A stretch of 6,705 bases of DNA from an uncultured Lachnospiraceae bacterium. GTDB lineage: Bacteria > Bacillota > Clostridia > Lachnospirales > Lachnospiraceae. The notes under the pieces were generated by a model. The model saw only the letters and a program-made list of their open reading frames with translations, was not told where the DNA came from and did not search any database. The first letter of the stretch is position 1, and each line of letters starts with the position of its first letter. Location: positions 1 through 6,705 of the forward strand of contig CAMNBW010000085.1 in the NCBI GenBank assembly GCA_946533525.1. Reading direction: 5' to 3'. Both the position numbers and the translations under genes were made by a program. Below are positions 1 through 6,685 of the stretch, piece after piece.

Positions 1-8
1 AAATGATT

Positions 9-14
9 CCTCCT
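9..14 (-). promoter_or_regulatory. Strong Shine-Dalgarno (AGGAGG) of a gene starting beyond the left edge
   Basis: The minus strand reads AGGAGG here, followed by AATCATTT up to the window edge. That leaves eight bases after the motif, so a start codon would be expected at or just past the edge. No minus-strand start codon lies at suitable spacing inside the window. The motif lies about 40 bases after the leuA stop codon, with no convincing terminator between. The next gene is therefore probably co-transcribed with leuA. Its identity cannot be seen; other leucine or branched-chain genes are the usual neighbours of leuA, but that is only expectation. Confidence 0.7.
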
Positions 15-55
15 AAAAAAGATTGAACTGCCTGTCAGACACAATAATAATTTTT

Positions 56-2047
56 CTATTTTGCGGCGTTCCTGTACTGCACCGGGGTCATGCCGTATTT
101 TTTCTTGAACTGCCTGTTAAAGTGCTCGACGCTCGGATAACCCACGCTCTCCGCCACCTTTTCAATCTTCATATTCCCGTTCTTAAGCAGCGTACTTGCC
201 TTCTTCAAACGGATCTTCTGCACGTTCTCCCCGAAGGTCATGCCCGACTTTTCCTTGATATACTTGGACAGATAGGGCTTTGACAAATAGAACTCTCTCG
301 AAAGATCGTCGAGATTTACGTCGAGATAATTTTCCTGGATATAGTTCATTATCCTGGTTATCCTCTCGTCCTTGTCCTCTCCCGTTTCCCTTATGCTGTC
401 TATCTGGTTTACGGCGACGCATAAGGCGTTTATTGAGGAACGGATAATATCTTCGTTTATTCCGACTCCCCAGTAGCGCTTCCCCCTCATCGTAATTCCC
501 ACATAGGAGCAGGCCTTGGTGGAGGAGCCTTTTCCAAGGGCGTGTTCCTCGTAAACCGTGAGCTCATAGCTTATGTCGAAGTAGGATTTTATGGCATTGC
601 TGACAGCATCCAGACGTCCGTTTCCGTTTGCCGCTATCTCCATGTTCTTCCCGTTCCTTGCGATCATGACCTTTGCAAGGATCCCGTCGGTCTGGGCGAA
701 ATGACATTCGGGTATGGTAAAGACCGGCGTATTTGTAATGTATTTATCCTCGAAAATAGAGTAAATCCGCTCGGGTGAAAGCTCTGCGTGCTCCCTGTCC
801 GAAATTCCCTTTACCGTATAGCCCACATCCTCCTGCATCTGCTTGGGGATAGCCAGGCCGTAATTCGTCTTCAGGATATAGCTTACGCCGCCCTTGCCCG
901 ACTGGGAATTGATACGGATAACATCGCCGTCGTACTCCCTTCCCACGTCCTTCGGATCCACCGGAAGGTAGGGCACGCTCCAGGGCTTGTCCATGTGCTT
1001 TTCTCTCCAAGCAAAGCCCTTGGAAATAGCGTCCTGATGGGAGCCGGAGAAAGCTGTAAATACTAGGGCTCCTCCGTAGGGCTGACGGGGAGTTACCTCC
1101 ATTCTTGTAAGGCGCTCATAGGTCTGCCCGATCTCGGTTATATTGGAAAAGTCCAGCTTGGAATCAACTCCGTGGGAATACATATTCATGGCAAGGGTCA
1201 CGATGTCCACATTTCCCGTGCGCTCCCCGTTTCCGAAAAGCGTTCCCTCTATCCTGTCCGCTCCCGCCAGCATTCCGAGCTCAGCGTCCGAAACCCCGCA
1301 GCCCCTGTCATTGTGGGGATGGAGGGAAAGCACTACGGCGTCGCGGTATTTTAAGGTGTTGTTTATGGCCTCCACCTGTGTCGCAAAGACATGGGGCATG
1401 GCATTTTCAACCGTCGTAGGGATGTTGATTATGACCTTGTTGTTCTTCTTGGGCTTCCAGATGTCCAAAACCGCGTTGCAGACCTCGACGGCATATTCAA
1501 CCTCTGTCCCGGGAAAGCTCTCGGGAGAATATTCAAAGGAAAAATTGCCCTTCGTTTCGCTGGCAAGACTCTTTAAGAGCTTCGCTCCCTCTACGGCTAT
1601 CTCCTTAATCTCCTCCCTGCTCTTGCCGAAGACCTGCTCCCTTTGCGCAACTGAGGTGGAATTATATAAGTGTATTATCGCCCTCGGGGCGCCCTGCACG
1701 GCTTCGAAGGTCTTGCGGATAATATGGTCCCTGGCCTGGGTCAGTACCTGCAAGGTCACATCCTCAGGCACCATTTTGTTTTCTATAAGGGTCCTTGCAA
1801 ACTTGTACTCAGTCTCGGAAGCCGCCGGGAAGCCTATCTCTATTTCCTTAAAGCCTATCTTCACAAGCATCTTAAAGAATTCCAGCTTCTCGTCGAGGCT
1901 CATGGGCTCGATCAGGGCCTGGTTTCCGTCACGAAGATCCACGCTGCACCATATGGGCGCCTTCGTGATATGATCCTTCTTTACCCACTCATAGGTGGGA
2001 TTTTCGGGCATGAAATACGCGATCTGATACTTTTTTTTGTTATACAT
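56..2047 (-). CDS. leuA: 2-isopropylmalate synthase fused to a C-terminal AraC-family DNA-binding domain
   Basis: The enzyme condenses acetyl-CoA with 2-oxoisovalerate to 2-isopropylmalate, the committed step of leucine synthesis, in the cytoplasm. Numbering here is from the Met at 2047 (663 residues). The catalytic TIM barrel shows DLRDGNQ (37-43), HPHNDRG (243-249) and GNGERTGNVD (272-281), which supply the metal ligands and active site. The C-terminal leucine-binding regulatory domain follows (about 447-550), with NGNGRLDA and WGVGINEDIIRSS. A normal LeuA of this long type would end near residue 553. Here the frame continues through a short charged linker into about 100 residues typical of AraC/XylS proteins: a first helix-turn-helix (about 577-602), a second (about 626-651, with the VAESVGYPSVEHFNRQFKKKYG signature), and the terminal TPVQYR. 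The 2047 start is preferred over an in-frame ATG at 2062 because GGAG lies nine bases before it. The fusion is evident from the translation; a regulatory role is inferred. Confidence 0.96.
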   Translation of the reverse strand: MYNKKKYQIAYFMPENPTYEWVKKDHITKAPIWCSVDLRDGNQALIEPMSLDEKLEFFKMLVKIGFKEIEIGFPAASETEYKFARTLIENKMVPEDVTLQVLTQARDHIIRKTFEAVQGAPRAIIHLYNSTSVAQREQVFGKSREEIKEIAVEGAKLLKSLASETKGNFSFEYSPESFPGTEVEYAVEVCNAVLDIWKPKKNNKVIINIPTTVENAMPHVFATQVEAINNTLKYRDAVVLSLHPHNDRGCGVSDAELGMLAGADRIEGTLFGNGERTGNVDIVTLAMNMYSHGVDSKLDFSNITEIGQTYERLTRMEVTPRQPYGGALVFTAFSGSHQDAISKGFAWREKHMDKPWSVPYLPVDPKDVGREYDGDVIRINSQSGKGGVSYILKTNYGLAIPKQMQEDVGYTVKGISDREHAELSPERIYSIFEDKYITNTPVFTIPECHFAQTDGILAKVMIARNGKNMEIAANGNGRLDAVSNAIKSYFDISYELTVYEEHALGKGSSTKACSYVGITMRGKRYWGVGINEDIIRSSINALCVAVNQIDSIRETGEDKDERITRIMNYIQENYLDVNLDDLSREFYLSKPYLSKYIKEKSGMTFGENVQKIRLKKASTLLKNGNMKIEKVAESVGYPSVEHFNRQFKKKYGMTPVQYRNAAK

Positions 2048-2056
2048 TGACTTTAT

Positions 2057-2060
2057 CTCC
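2057..2060 (-). promoter_or_regulatory. leuA ribosome binding site, decides the start
   Basis: GGAG on the minus strand stands nine bases before the ATG at 2047. It lies inside the first two codons of the longer reading that begins at 2062. The 2062 ATG itself has no comparable purine-rich motif upstream (only AAAGA directly adjacent). The shorter protein starting MYNKKKYQ is therefore the better call. Confidence 0.65.
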
Positions 2061-2069
2061 ATTCTTTAT

Positions 2070-2096
2070 AGAATACGATTTGGTAATTTTTATCAA
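2070..2096 (-). promoter_or_regulatory. Weak candidate promoter for leuA
   Basis: On the minus strand TTGATA (2096-2091) is followed after 15 bases by TATTCT (2075-2070). Transcription would then start near 2063, leaving a leader of about 16 bases that contains the GGAG motif. The spacer is shorter than the 16-18 bases usual for sigma-70 promoters and the -10 box is imperfect, so this is only a candidate. The whole 2063-2248 spacer is AT-rich and could hold another promoter. Confidence 0.25.
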
Positions 2097-2126
2097 TATT
2101 TTTGACGAAACTTATCTTATCACTTC

Positions 2127-2171
2127 AATTCGAATTCGTATACAGACATTTTTAATCATTTTAGTTGATTA
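2127..2171. repeat. Cluster of short inverted and direct repeats upstream of leuA (possible operator)
   Basis: Within the spacer before leuA lie three short motifs. An inverted repeat TAATCA-N7-TGATTA occupies 2153-2158 and 2166-2171. A GTATAC palindrome sits at 2138-2143. A tandem AATTCG AATTCG occupies 2127-2138. AraC-family proteins often bind repeated half-sites upstream of their targets, and this gene encodes an AraC-type domain, so an autoregulatory site is conceivable. Each element is short and AT-rich, so chance is a serious alternative. Confidence 0.25.
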
Positions 2172-2248
2172 TTTTTATCCCGGAATTAATAAAAGAAGTT
2201 TTTGTCAGCGCTTCCATCCAGACCGTCCGACACTGTATTCAATGGAAA

Positions 2249-3814
2249 TCACGGTGTCATTACGATATAGTAGTCCGGATAGGTTTCCTCGTCCACGGTA
2301 AATCCTTCCGAGGCCAGATAGTCCGCGATATGCTTAAGATTTTTGCCGATAACAAAGACAGTGCCGCCGCTTGTGTCCAGCTCCTCGGGCAGGCCTATGT
2401 AATAATTCCCGGCGGTGGAATAGGCCTGATCAAACTCATAGGGAGAAGTTCCGCAGTAGTCGGCGATAAGGATATGCCTTTCCTCGGCATCGTTTGATAT
2501 TATGTTAACCTGCTTTTCGCCGCCGTAAAAATCCGAAAGGGTCTTGACCGCCACTCCGAGATCCGTGTTATAAAAGAGAACTCCCGATTCATCGGCGGCT
2601 ATGTCCGCATTGTATTCCTCCCCGTAATAATAATTGCAAAAGGGTACAAAAAATACCATATATAAGGCCAAGGCGATAAGCGGTGTCAGCTTAAAGCGCT
2701 TCCATATTGAATTTATGCCGTAGGCCGCCAGGAAAACAAAGGCAAAATACACCTCATTTACCCTGTTGATATTTAGCTGCACCATGCACATGGACGCAAG
2801 GAAGCTTACGAGGAAAAAGACCATGAGCACCACAGAAAAGTCGAAGCGGCGCTGCTTTAGGGAATTTAAAGCCTTTTTTAAGCAGGCAAAGAACCCCAGC
2901 ACAATAAAGGGTATTGAAATATAGAGCACAGTTCCGAAGCGCGCCGACCCGTTGTATGGAAGGAAGTCATTCGTAAAAAAGACTCCGATGTCGTCCAGAT
3001 TTTTAAGGAAATATTTAAACCCGAACTCCCCGGCTCTCGAAAACTCCATGCGCCTGAAGTCCGTAAGAAATAAACTGAACTCCGGCAAAATCTCTGCAGT
3101 CACCAGCTGTTCTAATCCTAAAGGTATGGCAAGGAGCATAAAGGGAATAGCAAAGAGCAAGGTCTCCTTAAGCCTAACCCTGCCAAGCCATAAAAGATAG
3201 ACATATATAATAATGAGAAAAAGAGGTATTACGACATAGGAAACTCCGTAGGTATAGAGGCAGAGCCCGGTGAAAATCCCCGCCAGGAGCCATAGCGGCT
3301 TTGACTCGGAGTGCGCCGCCAGAGTTAAAAGGCAGAGCGCCATGGCCGTAAAGCTTAAGAACAGGTAACTTTCGAGCCCCCAGCGCTCCGACATCAGTAT
3401 AACCGGCATGACAATCCATAAAAACGGGGCTGTCAGGGCGAATTTACGCTCCTCAAAGGCCTTACGCGAGATGATGAAGGTGCAAAGCAGGGCAAGGGCT
3501 CCGCAAAACACAGCTATAAAGCGGAACTTCTTCGGTGAAAAGGCGGTGAACTTAAAAAGCAGGGCTCCGAGGTAGGTATACAGGGCGTTCTGCCCTGCTC
3601 CGAAATTCTGGAAATACACGGGGAAGCGCACCCGGTAGCGGTCCACTCCGTAATGGGCTATGCACTGGGCGTCGTAGGAAGCCCCTATCTCGTCTATATG
3701 AAAGCCCGCCGGCACCTCCCCGAAGCGGTACAGCCGGGTAGCAAAAAACAGGACCATCAGGACTGCCAGTCCCAGATATACCCATATATTACTCTTCTTA
3801 AGATGTTTGACCAT
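2249..3814 (-). CDS. GT-C fold membrane glycosyltransferase (PMT/ArnT-like)
   Basis: This is a 521-residue polytopic membrane protein. After one N-terminal membrane helix (about 10-26) comes an extracytoplasmic loop with FHIDEIGASYDA, holding Asp41-Glu42. This acidic pair in the first loop is characteristic of GT-C enzymes of the GT39/PMT_2 kind, which transfer a sugar from a polyprenyl-phosphate donor to protein, lipid or polysaccharide on the outer face of the membrane. About ten further hydrophobic segments follow. From about residue 398 the rest is soluble and probably extracytoplasmic, with predicted alternating strands and helices. The start at 3814 has AAGGA about 11 bases upstream. 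The gene is divergent from the MATE gene and lies 201 bases upstream of the leuA start on the same strand. The acceptor cannot be deduced, nor can the sugar. A catalytically inactive or merely GT-C-like membrane protein is the main alternative. Confidence 0.85.
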   Translation of the reverse strand: MVKHLKKSNIWVYLGLAVLMVLFFATRLYRFGEVPAGFHIDEIGASYDAQCIAHYGVDRYRVRFPVYFQNFGAGQNALYTYLGALLFKFTAFSPKKFRFIAVFCGALALLCTFIISRKAFEERKFALTAPFLWIVMPVILMSERWGLESYLFLSFTAMALCLLTLAAHSESKPLWLLAGIFTGLCLYTYGVSYVVIPLFLIIIYVYLLWLGRVRLKETLLFAIPFMLLAIPLGLEQLVTAEILPEFSLFLTDFRRMEFSRAGEFGFKYFLKNLDDIGVFFTNDFLPYNGSARFGTVLYISIPFIVLGFFACLKKALNSLKQRRFDFSVVLMVFFLVSFLASMCMVQLNINRVNEVYFAFVFLAAYGINSIWKRFKLTPLIALALYMVFFVPFCNYYYGEEYNADIAADESGVLFYNTDLGVAVKTLSDFYGGEKQVNIISNDAEERHILIADYCGTSPYEFDQAYSTAGNYYIGLPEELDTSGGTVFVIGKNLKHIADYLASEGFTVDEETYPDYYIVMTP

Positions 3815-3824
3815 CGGCTTTTAT

Positions 3825-3830
3825 TTCCTT
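3825..3830 (-). promoter_or_regulatory. Ribosome binding site of the glycosyltransferase gene
   Basis: AAGGAA on the minus strand lies about ten bases before the ATG at 3814. Its first two bases (3830 and 3829) are shared with the -35 box of the divergent MATE promoter, which shows how compact this divergent region is. Confidence 0.55.
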
Positions 3831-3857
3831 GACAAGCTGTAGCCACATAAATACAAT
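3829..3857 (+). promoter_or_regulatory. Near-consensus sigma-70 promoter of the MATE gene
   Basis: TTGACA (3829-3834) is a perfect -35 box. After exactly 17 bases comes TACAAT (3852-3857), one mismatch from the consensus -10 box. The predicted transcription start is near 3864, directly before the ATG at 3865. The promoter excludes two longer readings of the transporter: the TTG at 3829 is the -35 box, and the ATG at 3856 overlaps the -10 box. Confidence 0.8.
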
Positions 3858-3864
3858 GTTTAAC

Positions 3865-5220
3865 ATGGCTGAATTAAAAGAAAACAAAATGGGCGTGATG
3901 CCCATAAAAAAACTCATATTGTCCATGTCCCTGCCCATGATGCTGTCCATGCTGGTGCAGGCGCTTTACAACATAGTGGATTCCATCTTCGTCTCGAGGA
4001 TAAGCGAGAATGCCCTCACTGCGGTCACTCTGGCCTTTCCTCTGCAGACCCTCATTATATCCTTCGGCTCCGGCGTGGGCGTCGGAATAAACGCTCTTCT
4101 CAGCAAAGCCCTTGGAGAGAAGAATTTCAAACGTGCGGACAGCGCCGCCAACAGCGGTATCCTGCTGACGATTGTAAATTATATCATATTTCTCCTCGTG
4201 GGTCTTTTCGTTGTAGAGAAATTTATCTATTCCCAGACGGACAACCCTGAGATCGCAGCCTACGGGATCCAGTATCTGACCGTTATATGCTATCTTTCCA
4301 TAGGCGCCTTAAGCCAGATGCTCTTTGAACGTCTCCTTCAGTCCACCGGACTGACCTTTTACGCCATGATAACGCAGATCTCCGGTGCCGTTACAAATCT
4401 TATCTTCGACCCCATTATGATCTTCGGCCTCTTCGGCTTTCCGAAGCTGGGTGTTGCCGGCGCGGCCTACGCCACTATCTTCGGACAGACCGTCGCCTCC
4501 ATACTGGCGGTCATATTTAATATCAAGAGGAATCACGAGATACATCTTTCGTTAAAAGAGGTCTTTAAGCCGAACTTTTCTACCATAGGAAAGATCTATC
4601 TCGTAGGTATCCCCTCCATACTTATGATGTCGATAGGATCGATTATGACCTACCTTATGAATAAGATACTCATAGTCTTCTCTTCCACGGCGACCGCCGT
4701 ATTCGGGGCGTATTTCAAGCTGCAGAGCTTCTTCTTCATGCCCATATTCGGCCTCAATAACGGCATGATACCCGTCGTGGCCTATAACTACGGCGCCCGG
4801 CAAAAGGACCGTATAAAGGAGGCAGTGGGCTTCTCCATCTGCCTCGCCGTCGGAATAATGATAATCGGAACCCTGGCCTTTAATCTGGTTCCCGGCACTC
4901 TCTTAGACCTCTTTAATGCTTCGGCGGATATGAAGGCCATAGGAATACCCGCTTTAAGGATAATAAGCGTCCACTTTATCCTGGCCGGTGCCTCGATAAT
5001 CTTAGGCTCCACCTTCCAGGCCTTTTCCCGGGGCTTCTATTCACTGATAATCTCCGTAAGCCGTCAGCTCGTGGTCTTAATCCCCGTCGCCTGGCTGCTG
5101 TCGAAGACCGGTGAGCTTAATAACGTCTGGTGGGCCTTCCCCATCGCTGAGGTCGTATCCCTTACGCTGTCAATAATCTTCTTCTTCAGATTAAAGAAAA
5201 CTACCATCGATACGCTTTAA
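3865..5220 (+). CDS. MATE family multidrug/cation efflux transporter
   Basis: This 451-residue integral membrane protein has about twelve hydrophobic segments, the usual size for the MATE family. These antiporters export cationic drugs or metabolites in exchange for protons or sodium. The N-terminus (KMGVMPIKKLILSMSLPMM, then YNIVDSIFVSR at about 35-45) is typical of Firmicutes MATE proteins, with an acidic residue (Asp39) in the first helix. The two-fold internal repeat is visible: the GVGINALLSKALGEKNFKRA loop of the first half corresponds to NNGMIPVVAYNYGARQKDR (about 296-314) in the second. The start at 3865 is chosen from the promoter geometry and the family N-terminus. There is no Shine-Dalgarno before it, nor before the in-frame ATGs at 3889 and 3898. 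The 3' end overlaps convergent pepD by 30 bp. The substrate is unknown. Confidence 0.95.
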   Translation: MAELKENKMGVMPIKKLILSMSLPMMLSMLVQALYNIVDSIFVSRISENALTAVTLAFPLQTLIISFGSGVGVGINALLSKALGEKNFKRADSAANSGILLTIVNYIIFLLVGLFVVEKFIYSQTDNPEIAAYGIQYLTVICYLSIGALSQMLFERLLQSTGLTFYAMITQISGAVTNLIFDPIMIFGLFGFPKLGVAGAAYATIFGQTVASILAVIFNIKRNHEIHLSLKEVFKPNFSTIGKIYLVGIPSILMMSIGSIMTYLMNKILIVFSSTATAVFGAYFKLQSFFFMPIFGLNNGMIPVVAYNYGARQKDRIKEAVGFSICLAVGIMIIGTLAFNLVPGTLLDLFNASADMKAIGIPALRIISVHFILAGASIILGSTFQAFSRGFYSLIISVSRQLVVLIPVAWLLSKTGELNNVWWAFPIAEVVSLTLSIIFFFRLKKTTIDTL

Positions 5221-6657
5221 GACCGCAAGGAGATACTCCCAGGTACGCTTTACGCTCTCTGCGTCCATGCTTTCGCCCGGAGTATGGATGTCCTTCATAT
5301 CGGGGCCTAAGGAGATCACATCGAGCCCCTCGACTCCACCAGCAAAAAGTCCGCATTCCAGGCCCGCATGTATGGCCTCCACCTTAGGCTTATGGCCGTA
5401 TTTCTCTTCAAAGACGCTTACAAAGAGGTCTCTAAGCTTCGATTCCTTCTTAAAATCCCAGCCGGGATAATTTCCGCTGAGCTCGACGGAGCCCCCCAGC
5501 ATTTCTGTCAGGCACTGTATCCTGTTCACAAGCTCTTCCTTCTCGCTCTCAACGCTGCTTCTTACAAGGAAGGAAAAGCCGCAGTCCCGCTCCGACGTCT
5601 CGAGAATCCCTAAATTCAACGAAGTCTCCACCAGACCCTCGAGCGAAAAGCTCATCTTCTCTATCCCGTCCGGCAGACAGGTTAACATGGTTATTACCTT
5701 CTTTGTGGATTCATCGTCCATCGGATCGCTAAACGAGGTGTCGGTTATCTCCTTTATGCTGACGCGTATATCCGGGTCGTTAAGCTCATATTCCCTTGAA
5801 ACCATCTGTGTAAAAATGTCCGTAAGGGCGGTGAGCTTTTTCATCTCCATCTCCCCTGCCACGGCGAGCTCAGCAATGGCCGAGCGGGGTATCGCGTTGT
5901 CCTTTGTGCCGCCTGAGACGCTTATCAAATTAAAATCCGTCTCCCTCGAGGCCATGAAAAGCATTCTTCCGAGAAGCTTATCCGCGTTGGCCCTTCCCTT
6001 GTCTATCTCATTGCCCGAATGTCCCCCTAAAAGTCCCTCGATCTTAAGTCTCATCGGGATCCCTGCCTTATATTTGCGCTTTATCGGCAGTGTGGCCTTG
6101 GTCAGTACTCCTCCGGCGCAGCCGGCAAGAAGGATGCCCTCCTCCTCGGAATCTACATTAATAAGTATTTTGGATTGAAGCTTGGACATATCCATTGCCG
6201 CGGCTCCAAGCATTCCTATCTCCTCGTCGGAGGTCAGGACCACCTCGAGCGGCGGATGAGGTATATCCTTTGAAGAGAGCAGGGCCATACAGTAGGCCAC
6301 AGCTATTCCGTCGTCGCCTCCAAGGGTAGTCCCCTCGGCGCTTATAATGCCGTTTTCAAGCTTCAGCTTCAAGCCCTCGGTCTTAAAGTCGAAGTCCACG
6401 CCCTCATCTTTTTCGCAGACCATATCCAAATGTCCCTGCAGCATTACCATAGGCGCCTTCTCATAGCCCTCGCTTCCGGGTTTTCTTATGATAAGGTTAT
6501 TGTTTTCATCCTGAATGCACTCCAGGTTCAAGCTGCGGGCAAACTCCGCAATGTGATCGCTTATCCGCTTTGTATCGGTGGACCCGTGGGGTATCCCGCA
6601 GATCTCCTCGAAATATTCAAATACCTTTGCCGGCTCCAAACCAGTGATAACTCCCAT
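5191..6657 (-). CDS. pepD: Aminoacyl-histidine dipeptidase (Xaa-His dipeptidase, peptidase family M20C)
   Basis: This is a 488-residue cytoplasmic zinc peptidase that hydrolyses dipeptides, classically Xaa-His such as carnosine, to recycle amino acids. The co-catalytic two-metal site is complete: His76 and catalytic Asp78 in GHLDMV, Asp115 in GGDDGIAVA, catalytic Glu145 and metal Glu146 in SDEEIGM, Asp169 in NVDSEEEG, and His458 in DIHTPGE. The lid-domain signatures GGHSGNEI and HAGLECGLF are also present. The spacing matches well-studied PepD proteins (about 480-490 residues), so the gene appears intact and active. GGAG sits 11 bases before the ATG at 6657. The last 30 bases lie antisense to the end of the MATE gene. 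Substrate range within the M20C family is broad, so other dipeptides may be the natural substrates. Confidence 0.96.
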   Translation of the reverse strand: MGVITGLEPAKVFEYFEEICGIPHGSTDTKRISDHIAEFARSLNLECIQDENNNLIIRKPGSEGYEKAPMVMLQGHLDMVCEKDEGVDFDFKTEGLKLKLENGIISAEGTTLGGDDGIAVAYCMALLSSKDIPHPPLEVVLTSDEEIGMLGAAAMDMSKLQSKILINVDSEEEGILLAGCAGGVLTKATLPIKRKYKAGIPMRLKIEGLLGGHSGNEIDKGRANADKLLGRMLFMASRETDFNLISVSGGTKDNAIPRSAIAELAVAGEMEMKKLTALTDIFTQMVSREYELNDPDIRVSIKEITDTSFSDPMDDESTKKVITMLTCLPDGIEKMSFSLEGLVETSLNLGILETSERDCGFSFLVRSSVESEKEELVNRIQCLTEMLGGSVELSGNYPGWDFKKESKLRDLFVSVFEEKYGHKPKVEAIHAGLECGLFAGGVEGLDVISLGPDMKDIHTPGESMDAESVKRTWEYLLAVLKRIDGSFL

Positions 6658-6668
6658 TAAAATTCACG

Positions 6669-6672
6669 CTCC
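6669..6672 (-). promoter_or_regulatory. pepD ribosome binding site
   Basis: GGAG on the minus strand lies 11 bases before the pepD ATG at 6657, slightly longer spacing than average. No alternative start with a better motif is seen nearby. Confidence 0.55.
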
Positions 6673-6685
6673 ATTTTTTATTATT

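Noticed and set aside
15..55. Terminator directly after leuA
   Set aside because: There is a T6 run on the minus strand at 20-15, but the preceding sequence forms only a three-base CTG/CAG stem, too weak to call, and a strong ribosome binding site follows at once.
56..391. Idea that the AraC part is a separate gene joined by a frameshift or sequencing error
   Set aside because: The frame is open from LeuA through the linker to the HTH stop, and there is no internal ribosome binding site with a start codon near the junction that would suit a separate gene.
1143..1973. Long plus-strand open frame (276 codons) opposite leuA
   Set aside because: It is antisense to the strongly conserved LeuA catalytic core, translates to a serine-rich sequence with no recognisable domain, and has no convincing ribosome binding site. 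It is a shadow of codon bias.
2172..2248. Possible intrinsic terminator after the glycosyltransferase gene
   Set aside because: Only weak stems are found (for example CAGTG/CGCTG with a wobble pair, and an AT-only TTTTAT/ATAAAA pair at 2173-2194), and none has a strong GC stem followed by a clean T run.
3829..3864. Longer MATE reading starting with TTG at 3829 or ATG at 3856
   Set aside because: TTGACA at 3829 is the -35 box and the ATG at 3856 overlaps the -10 box of a near-consensus promoter, so neither is likely to be in the mRNA.
6657..6674. Five-codon mini-ORF (MEREF) on the minus strand whose TAA overlaps the pepD ATG by one base
   Set aside because: It arises because GGAG is preceded by AT. 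It has no ribosome binding site of its own, and its codons include the pepD Shine-Dalgarno. Coupling is possible in principle but unsupported.
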